From: an uncultured Pseudomonadota bacterium | GTDB lineage: Bacteria; Pseudomonadota; Gammaproteobacteria; Steroidobacterales; Steroidobacteraceae | NCBI GenBank assembly: GCA_946479515.1 | Contig: CAMLGF010000011.1 | Span: 1-64,000 of the forward strand | Direction: 5' to 3' | DNA: 64,000 nucleotides | Part shown: positions 34,031 to 42,857 of the stretch, in pieces | Layout of the letters: every line of letters begins with the position of its first letter | How positions within the stretch are numbered: position 1 is the first letter of the stretch | Notes under the pieces: generated by a model | The model's input: only the letters and a program-made list of their open reading frames with translations | Database searches by the model: none | Told to the model about the DNA's origin: nothing | Program-made: the position numbers and the translations under genes

Positions 34031-35743
34031 ATGGCTGTCATGAATCAACGCGACAGACTCAACCGCCGCGCGCTGCTTCAGCGAGCGCTGGTACTCGGCG
34101 GCGGCGCCACCATCGGCGCGTTGCTGCCGCCGTGGGCGCGAACCTTCGCCGCGGGCATGCCGGCGCAGATGCAGGTGCTTTCGGGCAACGACATCAGGCT
34201 GGTCATCGACCACACGCCCATCACGATCGATGGAAAGCAGGGTCATGCGGTCACGATCAACGGCACCGTCCCCGGCCCCCTGCTTCGCCTGAAGGAAGGT
34301 CAGCGCGTCAGGATCTCGGTGACCAACAACCTGCACGTCGACACTTCCATCCACTGGCACGGGCTTCTCGTGCCGCCGCCCATGGATGGTGTGCCGGGCG
34401 TGAGCTTTCCCGGCATCCCGCCGGGCGAAACTTTCGTGTACGAATTCCCGATCGTGCAGTCGGGGACGTACTGGTATCACAGCCACTCGGGTCTGCAGGA
34501 GGCCGAGGGCCACTATGCACCCATCGTCATCGAGCCGGCCGACGCGGACCCGGTTGAATTCGATCGCGAGCACGTGATCGTGCTCGCCGATCACAGCGAA
34601 CTGCATCCGCACGTGATATTCAAACGACTGAAGCAGCAGGGCGGCGTGTTCAACTATCAGCGCCAGACCATCGCGGGCCTCATCGCCGGCGAGGGACAGA
34701 CGCTGGCCGAGCGCGCCGAGTGGGCGAAGATGCTCATGGACCCGACCGACATCTCGGATGTCACCGGCGCGGTGATGACCTTCCTGGTGAATGGCCATGG
34801 CCCGAAGGACAACTGGACGGCGCTGTTCAATCCAGGTGAGCGCGTGCGCCTGCGCTTCATCAACGCCGCGGCGCAGATGATCTTCAATGTGCGCATCCCC
34901 GGGCTGAAGCTCACCGTGGTCGCGGCCGATGGGCAGAACGTGCGCCCCGTCGAGGTGGACGAATTTCAGATCGGCAACGCCGAGACGTACGACATCCTGG
35001 TTCAACCGGCGGCGGATCGCGCGTACACGCTGGTCGCCGAGGCGGTCGATCGCTCGGGCATGGGTCGCGCGACGCTCGCGCCGCGCGCCGGCATGACCGC
35101 CGACGTCCCGCCGCTGCGTGAACGCCCGCTCGCCACCATGCGCGACATGGGCATGGACATGTCCAGTCACGGCGACATGGCCATGGACATGAGCATGCGG
35201 AACCCGCGCAACGCGCCGCAGATCAAGTTGGGCCCCAACGTGCAGATGATCGCGCCCATGCCGATGGATCGCACCGGCGAGCCGGGACAAGGCCTCGAGA
35301 ACGTCGGCCACCGCGTGCTCGTCTACACAGACCTCATCGCGCTCGCGCCCAATCCGGACACGCGCGCGCCCTCGCGCGCGCTGGAAATCCGGCTCACGGG
35401 CAACATGGAACGATTCGCCTGGGGCTTCGACGGCTGGAAGTTCAGCGAACATCCGCCGCCGTATTCATTCCGCGCCGGCGAGCGCGTGCGCATCACGCTG
35501 GTCAACGACACGATGATGACGCACCCCATTCACCTGCACGGGCACTTCTTCGAACTACTGCACGCACCGATCGGGTACTCGCCGCGCAAGCACACCGTCA
35601 ACGTGCTGCCGGGCGGCAAGGTGAGCTTTGACGTGACGGCCGAGGAAGGCGACTGGGCCTTTCACTGCCACATGCTGTACCACATGCACGGCGGTATGTT
35701 TCAGGTCTTCAAGATCCGGAAGCACGAAGGGGACGCGTCGTGA
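34031..35743 (+). CDS. copA: copper-resistance multicopper oxidase CopA
   Basis: 570-residue periplasmic multicopper oxidase of the PcoA/CopA type. A twin-arginine-like leader (NRRALLQRALVLGGGA) points to Tat export. Copper ligand motifs: IHWHG, WYHSHSG, HPIHLHGHFFEL and the C-terminal HCHMLYHMHGGM. A Met-rich segment (MGMDMSSHGDMAMDMSM, about 377-393) is typical of periplasmic Cu(I) handling. It oxidises Cu(I) in the periplasm. Start ATG 34031 or 34040; neither has a strong ribosome site. CopB follows, overlapping the stop by GTGA. Shares the name copA with the ATPase above but is unrelated. Confidence 0.93.
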   Translation: MAVMNQRDRLNRRALLQRALVLGGGATIGALLPPWARTFAAGMPAQMQVLSGNDIRLVIDHTPITIDGKQGHAVTINGTVPGPLLRLKEGQRVRISVTNNLHVDTSIHWHGLLVPPPMDGVPGVSFPGIPPGETFVYEFPIVQSGTYWYHSHSGLQEAEGHYAPIVIEPADADPVEFDREHVIVLADHSELHPHVIFKRLKQQGGVFNYQRQTIAGLIAGEGQTLAERAEWAKMLMDPTDISDVTGAVMTFLVNGHGPKDNWTALFNPGERVRLRFINAAAQMIFNVRIPGLKLTVVAADGQNVRPVEVDEFQIGNAETYDILVQPAADRAYTLVAEAVDRSGMGRATLAPRAGMTADVPPLRERPLATMRDMGMDMSSHGDMAMDMSMRNPRNAPQIKLGPNVQMIAPMPMDRTGEPGQGLENVGHRVLVYTDLIALAPNPDTRAPSRALEIRLTGNMERFAWGFDGWKFSEHPPPYSFRAGERVRITLVNDTMMTHPIHLHGHFFELLHAPIGYSPRKHTVNVLPGGKVSFDVTAEEGDWAFHCHMLYHMHGGMFQVFKIRKHEGDAS

Positions 35744-36714
35744 AAGCCGCGGGATTTCTCGCGCTGGTGTCGGCGCTGACAGGCGCCGTGGCGGTTGCCC
35801 AGAATACGCACGCCGAACATGCACAGCCGTCGCCAGCGACGGCTGTCGCCGCCCCGCCCGTTGCAGATCCGCATGCTGGCCACCACATGCCCGCTGGCGA
35901 GAATCCTCACGCGGGTCATGCGACGCCCGTGGCCGGTGACGATGCCGCGGGTCTCGCAGCCACCGCGGCGTCGCTGCCCGTGGGAGACGAGCCGCCGCCG
36001 GCGGTGATCCAGGACAACCTCGCCGACCGCCACTTTGCAGCGTCCGCGATGGATCGAGCTCGCGTTCTCGTGCACCACGAACACGGCGGTGAGCTCATCG
36101 GCAAAGTGATGGCCAACCTCCTCGAGCTCAACTCCAGCTCCGGCGATGTGGGCTATCGATGGAATGTCGAGGGCCGGTACGGTGGCGACTTGCATCGCTT
36201 CGTCTTCAAGTCCGAGGGCGAGGCGCCCGGTGGCGAAGTCGAATCCGGCGAGGTGCAGGGTCTGTATGCGCGGGCCGTGGGTCGTTACACGGATCTGCAG
36301 GTTGGCGTTCGCTACGACGTCGAGCCCACCGGCGTGGCGTATGCCACGTTGGGGGTCGAAACCCTGCTACCGTACTGGTTCGACGTCGAGGGCGCGCTGT
36401 ACCTGTCCGAGCACGGCGATACGCTTGCGCGATTCGAGGGCAGCTACGATTTTCAGCTGACGCAGCGTCTCATCCTGCAGCCACGCGCGGAGCTCACGCT
36501 CGCGGCCCAGGACGTGCCGGAATCCCACCTCGGCTCCGGACTCGCCGTGGCGGAATTCGGCCTGCGACTTCGCTATGACATCCGTCGGGAGTTCTCGCCG
36601 TACGTGGGCGTCAATCTGGAGAGAAGATTTGGCGGCACGGCGGACTTCGCACGCGCGTCCGGTGAAGAGACCGATGACTTCAGCGTGGTCTTGGGATTGC
36701 GAGCGTGGTTTTAG
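35740..36714 (+). CDS. copB: copper-resistance outer-membrane protein CopB
   Basis: 324-residue CopB/PcoB-family protein from a GTG overlapping the copA stop. A signal peptide (residues 1-20) is followed by a His/Met-rich tail (NTHAEHAQ, ADPHAGHHMPAGENPHAGH). The C-terminal beta-barrel has QDNLADRHFAAS, YRWNVEGRYGG, LQVGVRYDVEPTG and PYVGVNLERRFGGT and ends in an aromatic residue. It sequesters or moves copper at the outer membrane with CopA. It ends the copper operon and converges on the iron permease gene 22 nt away. Confidence 0.92.
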   Translation: MKAAGFLALVSALTGAVAVAQNTHAEHAQPSPATAVAAPPVADPHAGHHMPAGENPHAGHATPVAGDDAAGLAATAASLPVGDEPPPAVIQDNLADRHFAASAMDRARVLVHHEHGGELIGKVMANLLELNSSSGDVGYRWNVEGRYGGDLHRFVFKSEGEAPGGEVESGEVQGLYARAVGRYTDLQVGVRYDVEPTGVAYATLGVETLLPYWFDVEGALYLSEHGDTLARFEGSYDFQLTQRLILQPRAELTLAAQDVPESHLGSGLAVAEFGLRLRYDIRREFSPYVGVNLERRFGGTADFARASGEETDDFSVVLGLRAWF

Positions 36715-36736
36715 CGGGCGTGGTCACACTGATCCG

Positions 36737-38662
36737 CTACAGGTCGGCTGACGAATCCGACCTCGAGCGATTGGCCAGGAAGAAACCGGCTATCAGCAGC
36801 AGGGCGACGCCGACTTGCGCGGCGACCCCCTGCAGGGTGGGATAGAGCCCCAGCAGTTCGATCCGCACGCCACCGTCGAACCAGGTGATGGGCACGTAGC
36901 CCGCCTCTTGCAGGGCCGAGACGGATTTCCCGACGAGCACCACAGCCAGGACGGCAATGAGGATGGCGCTGTAGCGAAAGAACTCGCCGATCGGCAGTCG
37001 ACGACTGAAGCGCAGCATCGCCCACCCGATGACGAGCAAGGTCAGCGCGGCTGTCGCGCCTCCGGTAACCACGCCCGTCCTGCCACCCTGATTCCAGATG
37101 GCCGCGAAGAACAGGATGGTCTCGAAGACCTCGCGATACACGACGATGAAAGCCAGCCCCCACAGAAACAGACCGGACTTCCTGCTGAGCGCATGCGCGA
37201 GCTTCTCGCGCACGTATCGCTGCCACTCGTCTGCGCGGCTCTTGCCGTGCATCCAGATTCCGACCCACACCAGCACCACGGCCGCGAGCAGGGAGCCGAA
37301 GCCTTCGGTCAGTTCACGACTCGCCCCGCTGATGGTGATGACCCAGGTCGCCAGCAGCCATGTGACGACGCCGGCCAGAAGCGCGGCGACCCAACCCGCA
37401 TGGATCCAGGGCAGAACGTCGGCGCGATCGGCCTTCTGCAGCAGGGCGATCATCGCCACGACGATCAACAGCGCCTCGATCCCCTCGCGCAACAGGATCG
37501 TGAACGCCGCGACGAAGTTCGAAGCCGACGACGTCTGGTGCTGCGACAGCACCTGCTCCGCCTCGGAAAACAGCTGGTCGAGTGCCTCCACCTGAACCTG
37601 CAGCTCATCCGCGGCGATGCCGGCCGCGATGCCGGTGCGAACGTGGGCCATCGCGGCCTCGATCTTCACCAACAGCGGTTTGTCCCGAGCACCCAGCATG
37701 GGCTCGATCGGTTCGAAACCATCGAGATACGCTGCCAGCGCGGCGTCTTTCGCGCGCTTGACCTCGCCGCCCCGATAGGCCGCCATGGACTGGCTCAGCA
37801 GCTCTCGCGCCTTCGACAATGACGCGGGTGGAACTGCGGCGCCAGCGGCATCCGGGTGTCGTCGCAAATAAGCGGTCAGCGCCCCTGCGCTTGCGCGACC
37901 GTATTGTTTCTCCAGCGCCGCCGGCGTTTCGCTCACGTATCGTTCCAGACCGATGTGCAGCTGCCGCACATCGTCCTGCAGTTGGCGGCGCCCCTCCGCC
38001 GTCAGTGATTCCGGATAGGCAAAGGCGCCAACATACGTGGCCAGCGCCCAGCGATCCCCGGTTGGCAAGCTGGAATAGCTAGGCATCGAAGTTCCTTCGA
38101 GCCCCTGACTGATGACCTGGTACAACGCGGCGACACTACGCTCGTCGGCTCGTGCCCGGTCCGTGAAGTCGATTGGAGGTGGATCCAATCCCTTGCCGGC
38201 GGGCCCGTCGCCAGCGCCCGTTGTGCCGTGACAGTGTGCGCAAAGGTGCGCGTAAAGCGCCCTGCCACGCTCAAACTCCGGCGGCTTGGCCGGCGCCAGC
38301 GGAATGGGATAGTACTGAACGAGCGCTGCGGCCAGCGCGCGCGCCTGGGCCGCGACGTCCTGCGCTGATGCCTTGTGCTGGATCGACTGTCGCAATCGAG
38401 CCGCCCGATCGTTCAACTCGGGGAGCCCAGCCGTCGCCGGCAATGCGCCGATCGATGCCGCCGCCGTACTGGAGAACTCCACCATCTCGTCGAACTCACC
38501 GGCATTGACGATCGCGCCGTTCTGCACGGCCTTGCGGTAGTCGACGGCGATGTAGTCCAGGAGCCGCCAGGTGGTGGCGACCGACTGATCCCCTGCAGCG
38601 GTCGCCGGACACGAGGATGCAAGCCAGATCAGCAACGAAGCCAGCAGGATTCGGACGTGCAT
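36737..38662 (-). CDS. fused cytochrome c / FTR1-family iron permease
   Basis: 641-residue membrane protein. A signal peptide (1-23) leads to a periplasmic part with a c-type heme site CAHCHG at 141-146 and a distal Met in GTSMPSYSSLP. A helical region (about 235-385) precedes an FTR1 permease domain (about 390-625) with both REXXE motifs, LLREGIEALL and VYREVFETIL, used for iron transport in yeast Ftr1 and bacterial EfeU. Cytochrome-FTR1 fusions probably couple ferrous oxidation to Fe(III) uptake (inference). A Fur box lies 14 bp upstream. It is separated from czcA by 42 bp, same strand. Confidence 0.9.
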   Translation of the reverse strand: MHVRILLASLLIWLASSCPATAAGDQSVATTWRLLDYIAVDYRKAVQNGAIVNAGEFDEMVEFSSTAAASIGALPATAGLPELNDRAARLRQSIQHKASAQDVAAQARALAAALVQYYPIPLAPAKPPEFERGRALYAHLCAHCHGTTGAGDGPAGKGLDPPPIDFTDRARADERSVAALYQVISQGLEGTSMPSYSSLPTGDRWALATYVGAFAYPESLTAEGRRQLQDDVRQLHIGLERYVSETPAALEKQYGRASAGALTAYLRRHPDAAGAAVPPASLSKARELLSQSMAAYRGGEVKRAKDAALAAYLDGFEPIEPMLGARDKPLLVKIEAAMAHVRTGIAAGIAADELQVQVEALDQLFSEAEQVLSQHQTSSASNFVAAFTILLREGIEALLIVVAMIALLQKADRADVLPWIHAGWVAALLAGVVTWLLATWVITISGASRELTEGFGSLLAAVVLVWVGIWMHGKSRADEWQRYVREKLAHALSRKSGLFLWGLAFIVVYREVFETILFFAAIWNQGGRTGVVTGGATAALTLLVIGWAMLRFSRRLPIGEFFRYSAILIAVLAVVLVGKSVSALQEAGYVPITWFDGGVRIELLGLYPTLQGVAAQVGVALLLIAGFFLANRSRSDSSADL

Positions 38663-38675
38663 GGGGCGGGTCAGC

Positions 38676-38690
38676 TGAGAATGATTCTCA
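38676..38690. promoter_or_regulatory. Fur box
   Basis: TGAGAAT-G-ATTCTCA is a perfect 7-1-7 inverted repeat close to the Fur consensus core TGATAAT-G-ATTATCA. It is centred 21 bp upstream of the FTR1 start codon. Binding of Fe-Fur would repress the iron permease when iron is plentiful. It is also the only clear operator between FTR1 and the end of czcA. Confidence 0.85.
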
Positions 38691-38704
38691 ACGAGTCTAC
38701 CGCA

Positions 38705-41700
38705 TCAGGTTCGCTGGAGACGACAAGTCGTCGTGAGCCGATACAGCGCCGGAAGCACGAAGAGGCTGAGCAGCGTGGCCGAGATGATTCCGCCGATGAC
38801 CACCGTCGCGAGCGGCTGCTGCACCTCCGCACCCGTGCCCGTATTGAGCGCCATCGGCAGAAAGCCGAGCGAGGCGACCAGTCCGATCATCAGGATGGGC
38901 CGCAGTCGCAGCAATGCGCCGCGCACGATGGCGTCTTCCGCGGGAACGCCGTCGCGGATGAGATCGCGGATGGCCGCCACCATGACCACGCCCGTCAGCA
39001 CGGCCACGCCGCACAGCGTGATGAAACCCACGCCCGCCGTGATGGACAGCGGAATGCCGCGCAGTAGCAGCGCCAGCACGCCGCCGGTGAGCGCGAGCGG
39101 CACACCCGAGAACACCAGCGCCGCGTCACGAACCGAGCCGAAGGTCGTGAACAGCAACCCGAAGATCAGCAGCAGCGCCACTGGCACCAGCAATTGCAGT
39201 CTCGCGGACGCGCTCTCCAGCTGCTCGAACGTGCCGCCGTACTGCACGTAGTATCCGGCGGGTAGTTTGAGATCGCGCTGCACCCGCGCCTGCACATCGG
39301 CCACGAAACTCGACAGGTCGCGGCCGCGCACATTCGCGGTGACGACGACGCGGCGCTTGCCGTTGTCGCGGGAGATCTGGTTGGGTCCGTCGGCGAGCGT
39401 GACCTCGGCCACCTCGGACAGCGGCACGTACCCCCGGCCCCCGGGCAGCAGCAGCGGCAGGCGCTTCAGGGCTTCCGTGTCCGTGCGCAGCCGTTCCGGC
39501 AGGCGAACCACGACGTCGAAGCGCGCGTCGCCCTCGTAGATGATTCCCGCGGGCGACCCGCCGATCGCCGTCGAGACGGCATCCTGCACGTCGGCGACCT
39601 GGAGCCCGTAGCGGCCGAGCTGCATGCGGTTGGGAGTCACGGTCAAGGTCGGAAGTCCGGTAAGCGGCTCGACCTTCACGTCCGCCGCATTGGCGACGCC
39701 CGAGATGAGCGCGCCTGCACGTTCGCCGAGCCGCGCGAGCTCGTCGAAGTCGTCACCGTAGATTTCGACTGCCAGGTCGGCGCGTACACCCGCGATCAGC
39801 TCGTTGAAGCGCATCTCGATCGGCTGGCTGAAGGCGTACACGCCCCCGGGCAGCGTCGCCAGGGTCCGCTCGATGTCGGCGAGCAGTTGTTGTTTGGACT
39901 TCCCTGGATCGGGCCACTGGTCGCGGGGCTTCAGGATCACGAAGACATCCGTCTCGCCCGGCGACATGGGGTCGGTCGCGGCGTCATTGGTGCCCGTACG
40001 GCTGAATACGCGCGCGACCTCGGCATGCTTCGCCAACGCGGCGTTGAAGCCGCTCTGGATGCGTTCCGCCTCTTCGATGCCGATGCCCGGGATGCGGTTC
40101 ACGAGCACGACGACGTCGCCCTCGTCGAGCTGCGGAATGAACTCCGCGCCCATGCGGCTCGCGAGGAATCCGCACAACACGACCAGCGCCGCGGCACCGG
40201 CCACGACAGCCCACCGCCCCCTGAGCACGAACCGCAGGGCGGGCTGATACACACGTTTGGCGGCGGCCACGATGGCGTTGTCACCTTCCTTGATGTGCCC
40301 GGTGAACAGCAACGCACACGCGGCCGGCACGAAGGTGATCGAAAAGACGAACGCGCCCACGAGCGCCGCGATCACCGCGAAGGCCATGGGATGGAACATC
40401 CTTCCCTCGACACCGGTGAGCGCGAAGATCGGCAGGTTCACGAGCACGATCACCAGCACGCTCACGAGACTCGGCCGGAACACTTCGCGAGTGGCGTCGT
40501 ACACCGTCGCGAATCGCTCGTCGCGTGACAGCACGCCGCCGCGCGCATGCTGTGCTTCGGCCAGCCGCAGCAGGCAGTTCTCGACGATGATCAACGCGCC
40601 GTCGATGATGAGTCCGAAGTCGAGCGCGCCCAGGCTCATGAGATTGCCGCTCACGCCCGACTGGACCATGCCGGTGAAGGTCGCGAACAAGGCCAGCGGA
40701 ATCACGCACGCGGTCAACAGCGCCGCGCGCAGATTTCCCAGGAACACGAACAGCACGAAGATCACGAGCAGCGCGCCTTCCGCGAGGTTCTTCTGCACCG
40801 TCGCCACGGTCTTGTCGACCAGTTCCGTCCGGTTGTAGACCGGCACCGCGACGACGCCCTCGGGCAGGGTCTTCTGGATTTCCTGCAACTTCTCCGCGAC
40901 CCGGATGCTGACTTCGCGGCTGTTCTCGCCGATCAGCATGAACGTGGTGGACAGCACGGTCTGACGATCGCCGAACTGCGCGGCACCGGTGCGCAGCGGA
41001 TGTCCAATGCCCACCTCTGCCACGTCGCTCACGCGCACGGGCACACCATTGCGCGTCGCGACCACGACGTCGCGGATCTCATCCTCGCCCGCGAGCTGCC
41101 CCGGCACGCGAACGAGTTTCTGCTCGCCGTTTGTTTCGATGTAGCCGGCACCGACGTTGAGATTGTTGGCGCGCAGCGCCACTTCGACGTCCTGCAGGCT
41201 GAGTCCGAAGGAGAGCAGCTTCGCGGGGTCGGGCTGCACGTGAAACTGCTTGGTATAGCCGCCGACGGCGTCCGCTTCGGTGACGCCCGGCACCTGGCGC
41301 AGTTGCGGACGGATGATCCAGTCCTGGATGGTGCGCAGATCGGTCGCGGTGTAGGGCGTGCCATCGGGTTTCAACGCGCCCGGCCGCGCCTCGACCACGT
41401 ACATGAAGATTTCGCCGAGGCCGGTGGCGACGGGGCCCATGTCGAGCTCGACGCCATCGGGCAGCTGTTCGCGCGCCGCCTGCAGTCGTTCGTTGACCAG
41501 CTGCCGTGCAAAATAGATGTCCGTGCCGTCCTTGAACACCAGCGTGGCTTGCGAGAGACCGTACTTCGAGAGCGAGCGGAAGTGATCGAGCTGCGGCAAG
41601 CCGCTCATCACGTACTCGATGGGGAAAGTCACGCGGCTTTCCACTTCGAGCGGCGAGAAGCCGGGCGCGCGTGCGTTGACCTGCACCTGCACGTTGGTGA

Positions 41701-41824
41701 TGTCGGGCACCGCATCGATGGACAACTGCCGGTACTGGTAGATGCCGAAGGCGATGAAGCCCAGCACGGCGACCATGACGAACCAGCGCCGCTCGACCGA
41801 CAGGTTGATGACACGGCCGATCAT
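38705..41824 (-). CDS. czcA: RND heavy-metal efflux pump CzcA (HME1-type)
   Basis: 1039-residue inner-membrane RND pump. I start at ATG 41824, which gives GGGGA at correct spacing and the canonical MIGRVINLSVERRWFV opening; the longer frame to 42004 has no similarity. TM4 reads DFGLIIDGALIIVEN, the HME1 (Co/Zn/Cd, CzcA) pattern rather than the CusA copper pattern. Other RND landmarks: PDITNVQVQVNARAPG, SGLPQLDHFRSLSKYGLSQ and ISRDNGKRRVVVTANVRG. It takes the proton-driven step of metal export. 97 nt separate it from czcB upstream. Confidence 0.95.
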   Translation of the reverse strand: MIGRVINLSVERRWFVMVAVLGFIAFGIYQYRQLSIDAVPDITNVQVQVNARAPGFSPLEVESRVTFPIEYVMSGLPQLDHFRSLSKYGLSQATLVFKDGTDIYFARQLVNERLQAAREQLPDGVELDMGPVATGLGEIFMYVVEARPGALKPDGTPYTATDLRTIQDWIIRPQLRQVPGVTEADAVGGYTKQFHVQPDPAKLLSFGLSLQDVEVALRANNLNVGAGYIETNGEQKLVRVPGQLAGEDEIRDVVVATRNGVPVRVSDVAEVGIGHPLRTGAAQFGDRQTVLSTTFMLIGENSREVSIRVAEKLQEIQKTLPEGVVAVPVYNRTELVDKTVATVQKNLAEGALLVIFVLFVFLGNLRAALLTACVIPLALFATFTGMVQSGVSGNLMSLGALDFGLIIDGALIIVENCLLRLAEAQHARGGVLSRDERFATVYDATREVFRPSLVSVLVIVLVNLPIFALTGVEGRMFHPMAFAVIAALVGAFVFSITFVPAACALLFTGHIKEGDNAIVAAAKRVYQPALRFVLRGRWAVVAGAAALVVLCGFLASRMGAEFIPQLDEGDVVVLVNRIPGIGIEEAERIQSGFNAALAKHAEVARVFSRTGTNDAATDPMSPGETDVFVILKPRDQWPDPGKSKQQLLADIERTLATLPGGVYAFSQPIEMRFNELIAGVRADLAVEIYGDDFDELARLGERAGALISGVANAADVKVEPLTGLPTLTVTPNRMQLGRYGLQVADVQDAVSTAIGGSPAGIIYEGDARFDVVVRLPERLRTDTEALKRLPLLLPGGRGYVPLSEVAEVTLADGPNQISRDNGKRRVVVTANVRGRDLSSFVADVQARVQRDLKLPAGYYVQYGGTFEQLESASARLQLLVPVALLLIFGLLFTTFGSVRDAALVFSGVPLALTGGVLALLLRGIPLSITAGVGFITLCGVAVLTGVVMVAAIRDLIRDGVPAEDAIVRGALLRLRPILMIGLVASLGFLPMALNTGTGAEVQQPLATVVIGGIISATLLSLFVLPALYRLTTTCRLQRT

Positions 41825-41921
41825 GATGCGCATTCCCCGATCAGTCGCGCATCGCGGATGCGGCGAACAGCATCGACCGCCGTGCTGACCACGATGCCGT
41901 CTCCCGCGTGCCGGTGCATGT

Positions 41922-42857
41922 TCAGTCCTCCTCCGCTTCGCTCTTGAGAAGCTCGGCCTTGAGCAGGAAGGTATTGGTCGCCGCGTAGCGTTCGCCCGCG
42001 GCAACCCCTCGCGTGATTTCGACCGCGCCCGCGGAGCGACGACCGATGTCGACGGGCCGGGCGACGAAGCCCTGTTCGCCTTGCACGAAGACGACCGATC
42101 GCCCCTTGACCTGCTGGAGCGCCGTGGGCTTCACGGCCACCGCAACCTCCGTTTCGTCGAGGAGAACGTCCGCGTTGACGAACTGACCCGGCGCCCAGCG
42201 TCCCTCGCGATTGTCGAGCGAGACGCGCGCGACGATGCTCTGCGTTTGCGCGCTGCCGAGCGGCGAGATGAAAGTGAGCGTGCCCTCACCTGCCGTGCCG
42301 CCATCGGTGGATGCGATGCGCACCTTCTGTCCGACGCGCAACTGGCCGCGGTCCTGCGGGAACACATTGAGATCGACGCGAACTTTCGAGGCGTTGACGA
42401 TCTCGAACAGCGACGACTCGGCCGCGACTTCTCCCGCATTGGCGTGCCGCTGGGTGATCACGCCGGCGATCGGCGCCCTGATCGTATACACCTGCAGGCT
42501 TTCGTTGCTCTCGACGCGCGCGAGCGGTGCGCCTTTCTGCACGCGATCGCCGATCTGATGCAGCACTTCGCGAATCACTCCCGGGTAACGGGCCGCGACC
42601 TCCGCGACGTTCTGCGGATCCACCTGGATGGTGCCGAGCAGCGTCAGCGTCGTGCGAATCGCGGCCGGGGCCGCTTCCGCGGCTTCGATGCCCGAACGTT
42701 CCGCAACCTCCGCGGAGACTGCTGCGGTATTTGGCTCGGCAGAAGCCGCTTCCTCGGCTGCTGCCGGTGCTGCTGCTTCCGCGCCGGAGTCCTGTCGGGA
42801 GCACGCCGCCGCCAGGGCGCAGGCGGCGACCATCGAGAGTTTCTGGATGAGGTTCAT
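41922..42857 (-). CDS. czcB: RND periplasmic adaptor CzcB (lipoprotein)
   Basis: 311-residue membrane fusion protein with lipobox LAAAC (Cys19). An Ala/Glu-rich linker is followed by the lipoyl/HlyD-like halves VAEVAARYPGVIREVLHQIGDRVQKGAPLARVES and VYTIRAPIAGVITQRHANAGEV, a beta-barrel (FPQDRGQLRVGQKVRI) and membrane-proximal domain. It bridges CzcA and CzcC in the periplasm. Its ATG overlaps the czcC stop by 4 nt. Confidence 0.94.
   Translation of the reverse strand: MNLIQKLSMVAACALAAACSRQDSGAEAAAPAAAEEAASAEPNTAAVSAEVAERSGIEAAEAAPAAIRTTLTLLGTIQVDPQNVAEVAARYPGVIREVLHQIGDRVQKGAPLARVESNESLQVYTIRAPIAGVITQRHANAGEVAAESSLFEIVNASKVRVDLNVFPQDRGQLRVGQKVRIASTDGGTAGEGTLTFISPLGSAQTQSIVARVSLDNREGRWAPGQFVNADVLLDETEVAVAVKPTALQQVKGRSVVFVQGEQGFVARPVDIGRRSAGAVEITRGVAAGERYAATNTFLLKAELLKSEAEED

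Noticed and set aside
31592..35452. 1286-codon minus-strand open frame antisense to the copper genes
   Set aside because: It is opposite two strong, motif-rich genes; composition is Arg/His-rich, as expected from the complement of high-GC codons, and no domain is recognisable.
36712..36739. TAGCGG / CCGCTA inverted repeat between copB and the FTR1 gene
   Set aside because: Only 6 bp with a 16-nt loop, and both arms include stop codons of the flanking genes; likely chance.
41825..42004. N-terminal extension of czcA
   Set aside because: The upstream 60 codons are Arg/Pro-rich and unlike RND pumps; the ATG at 41824 matches the family start.
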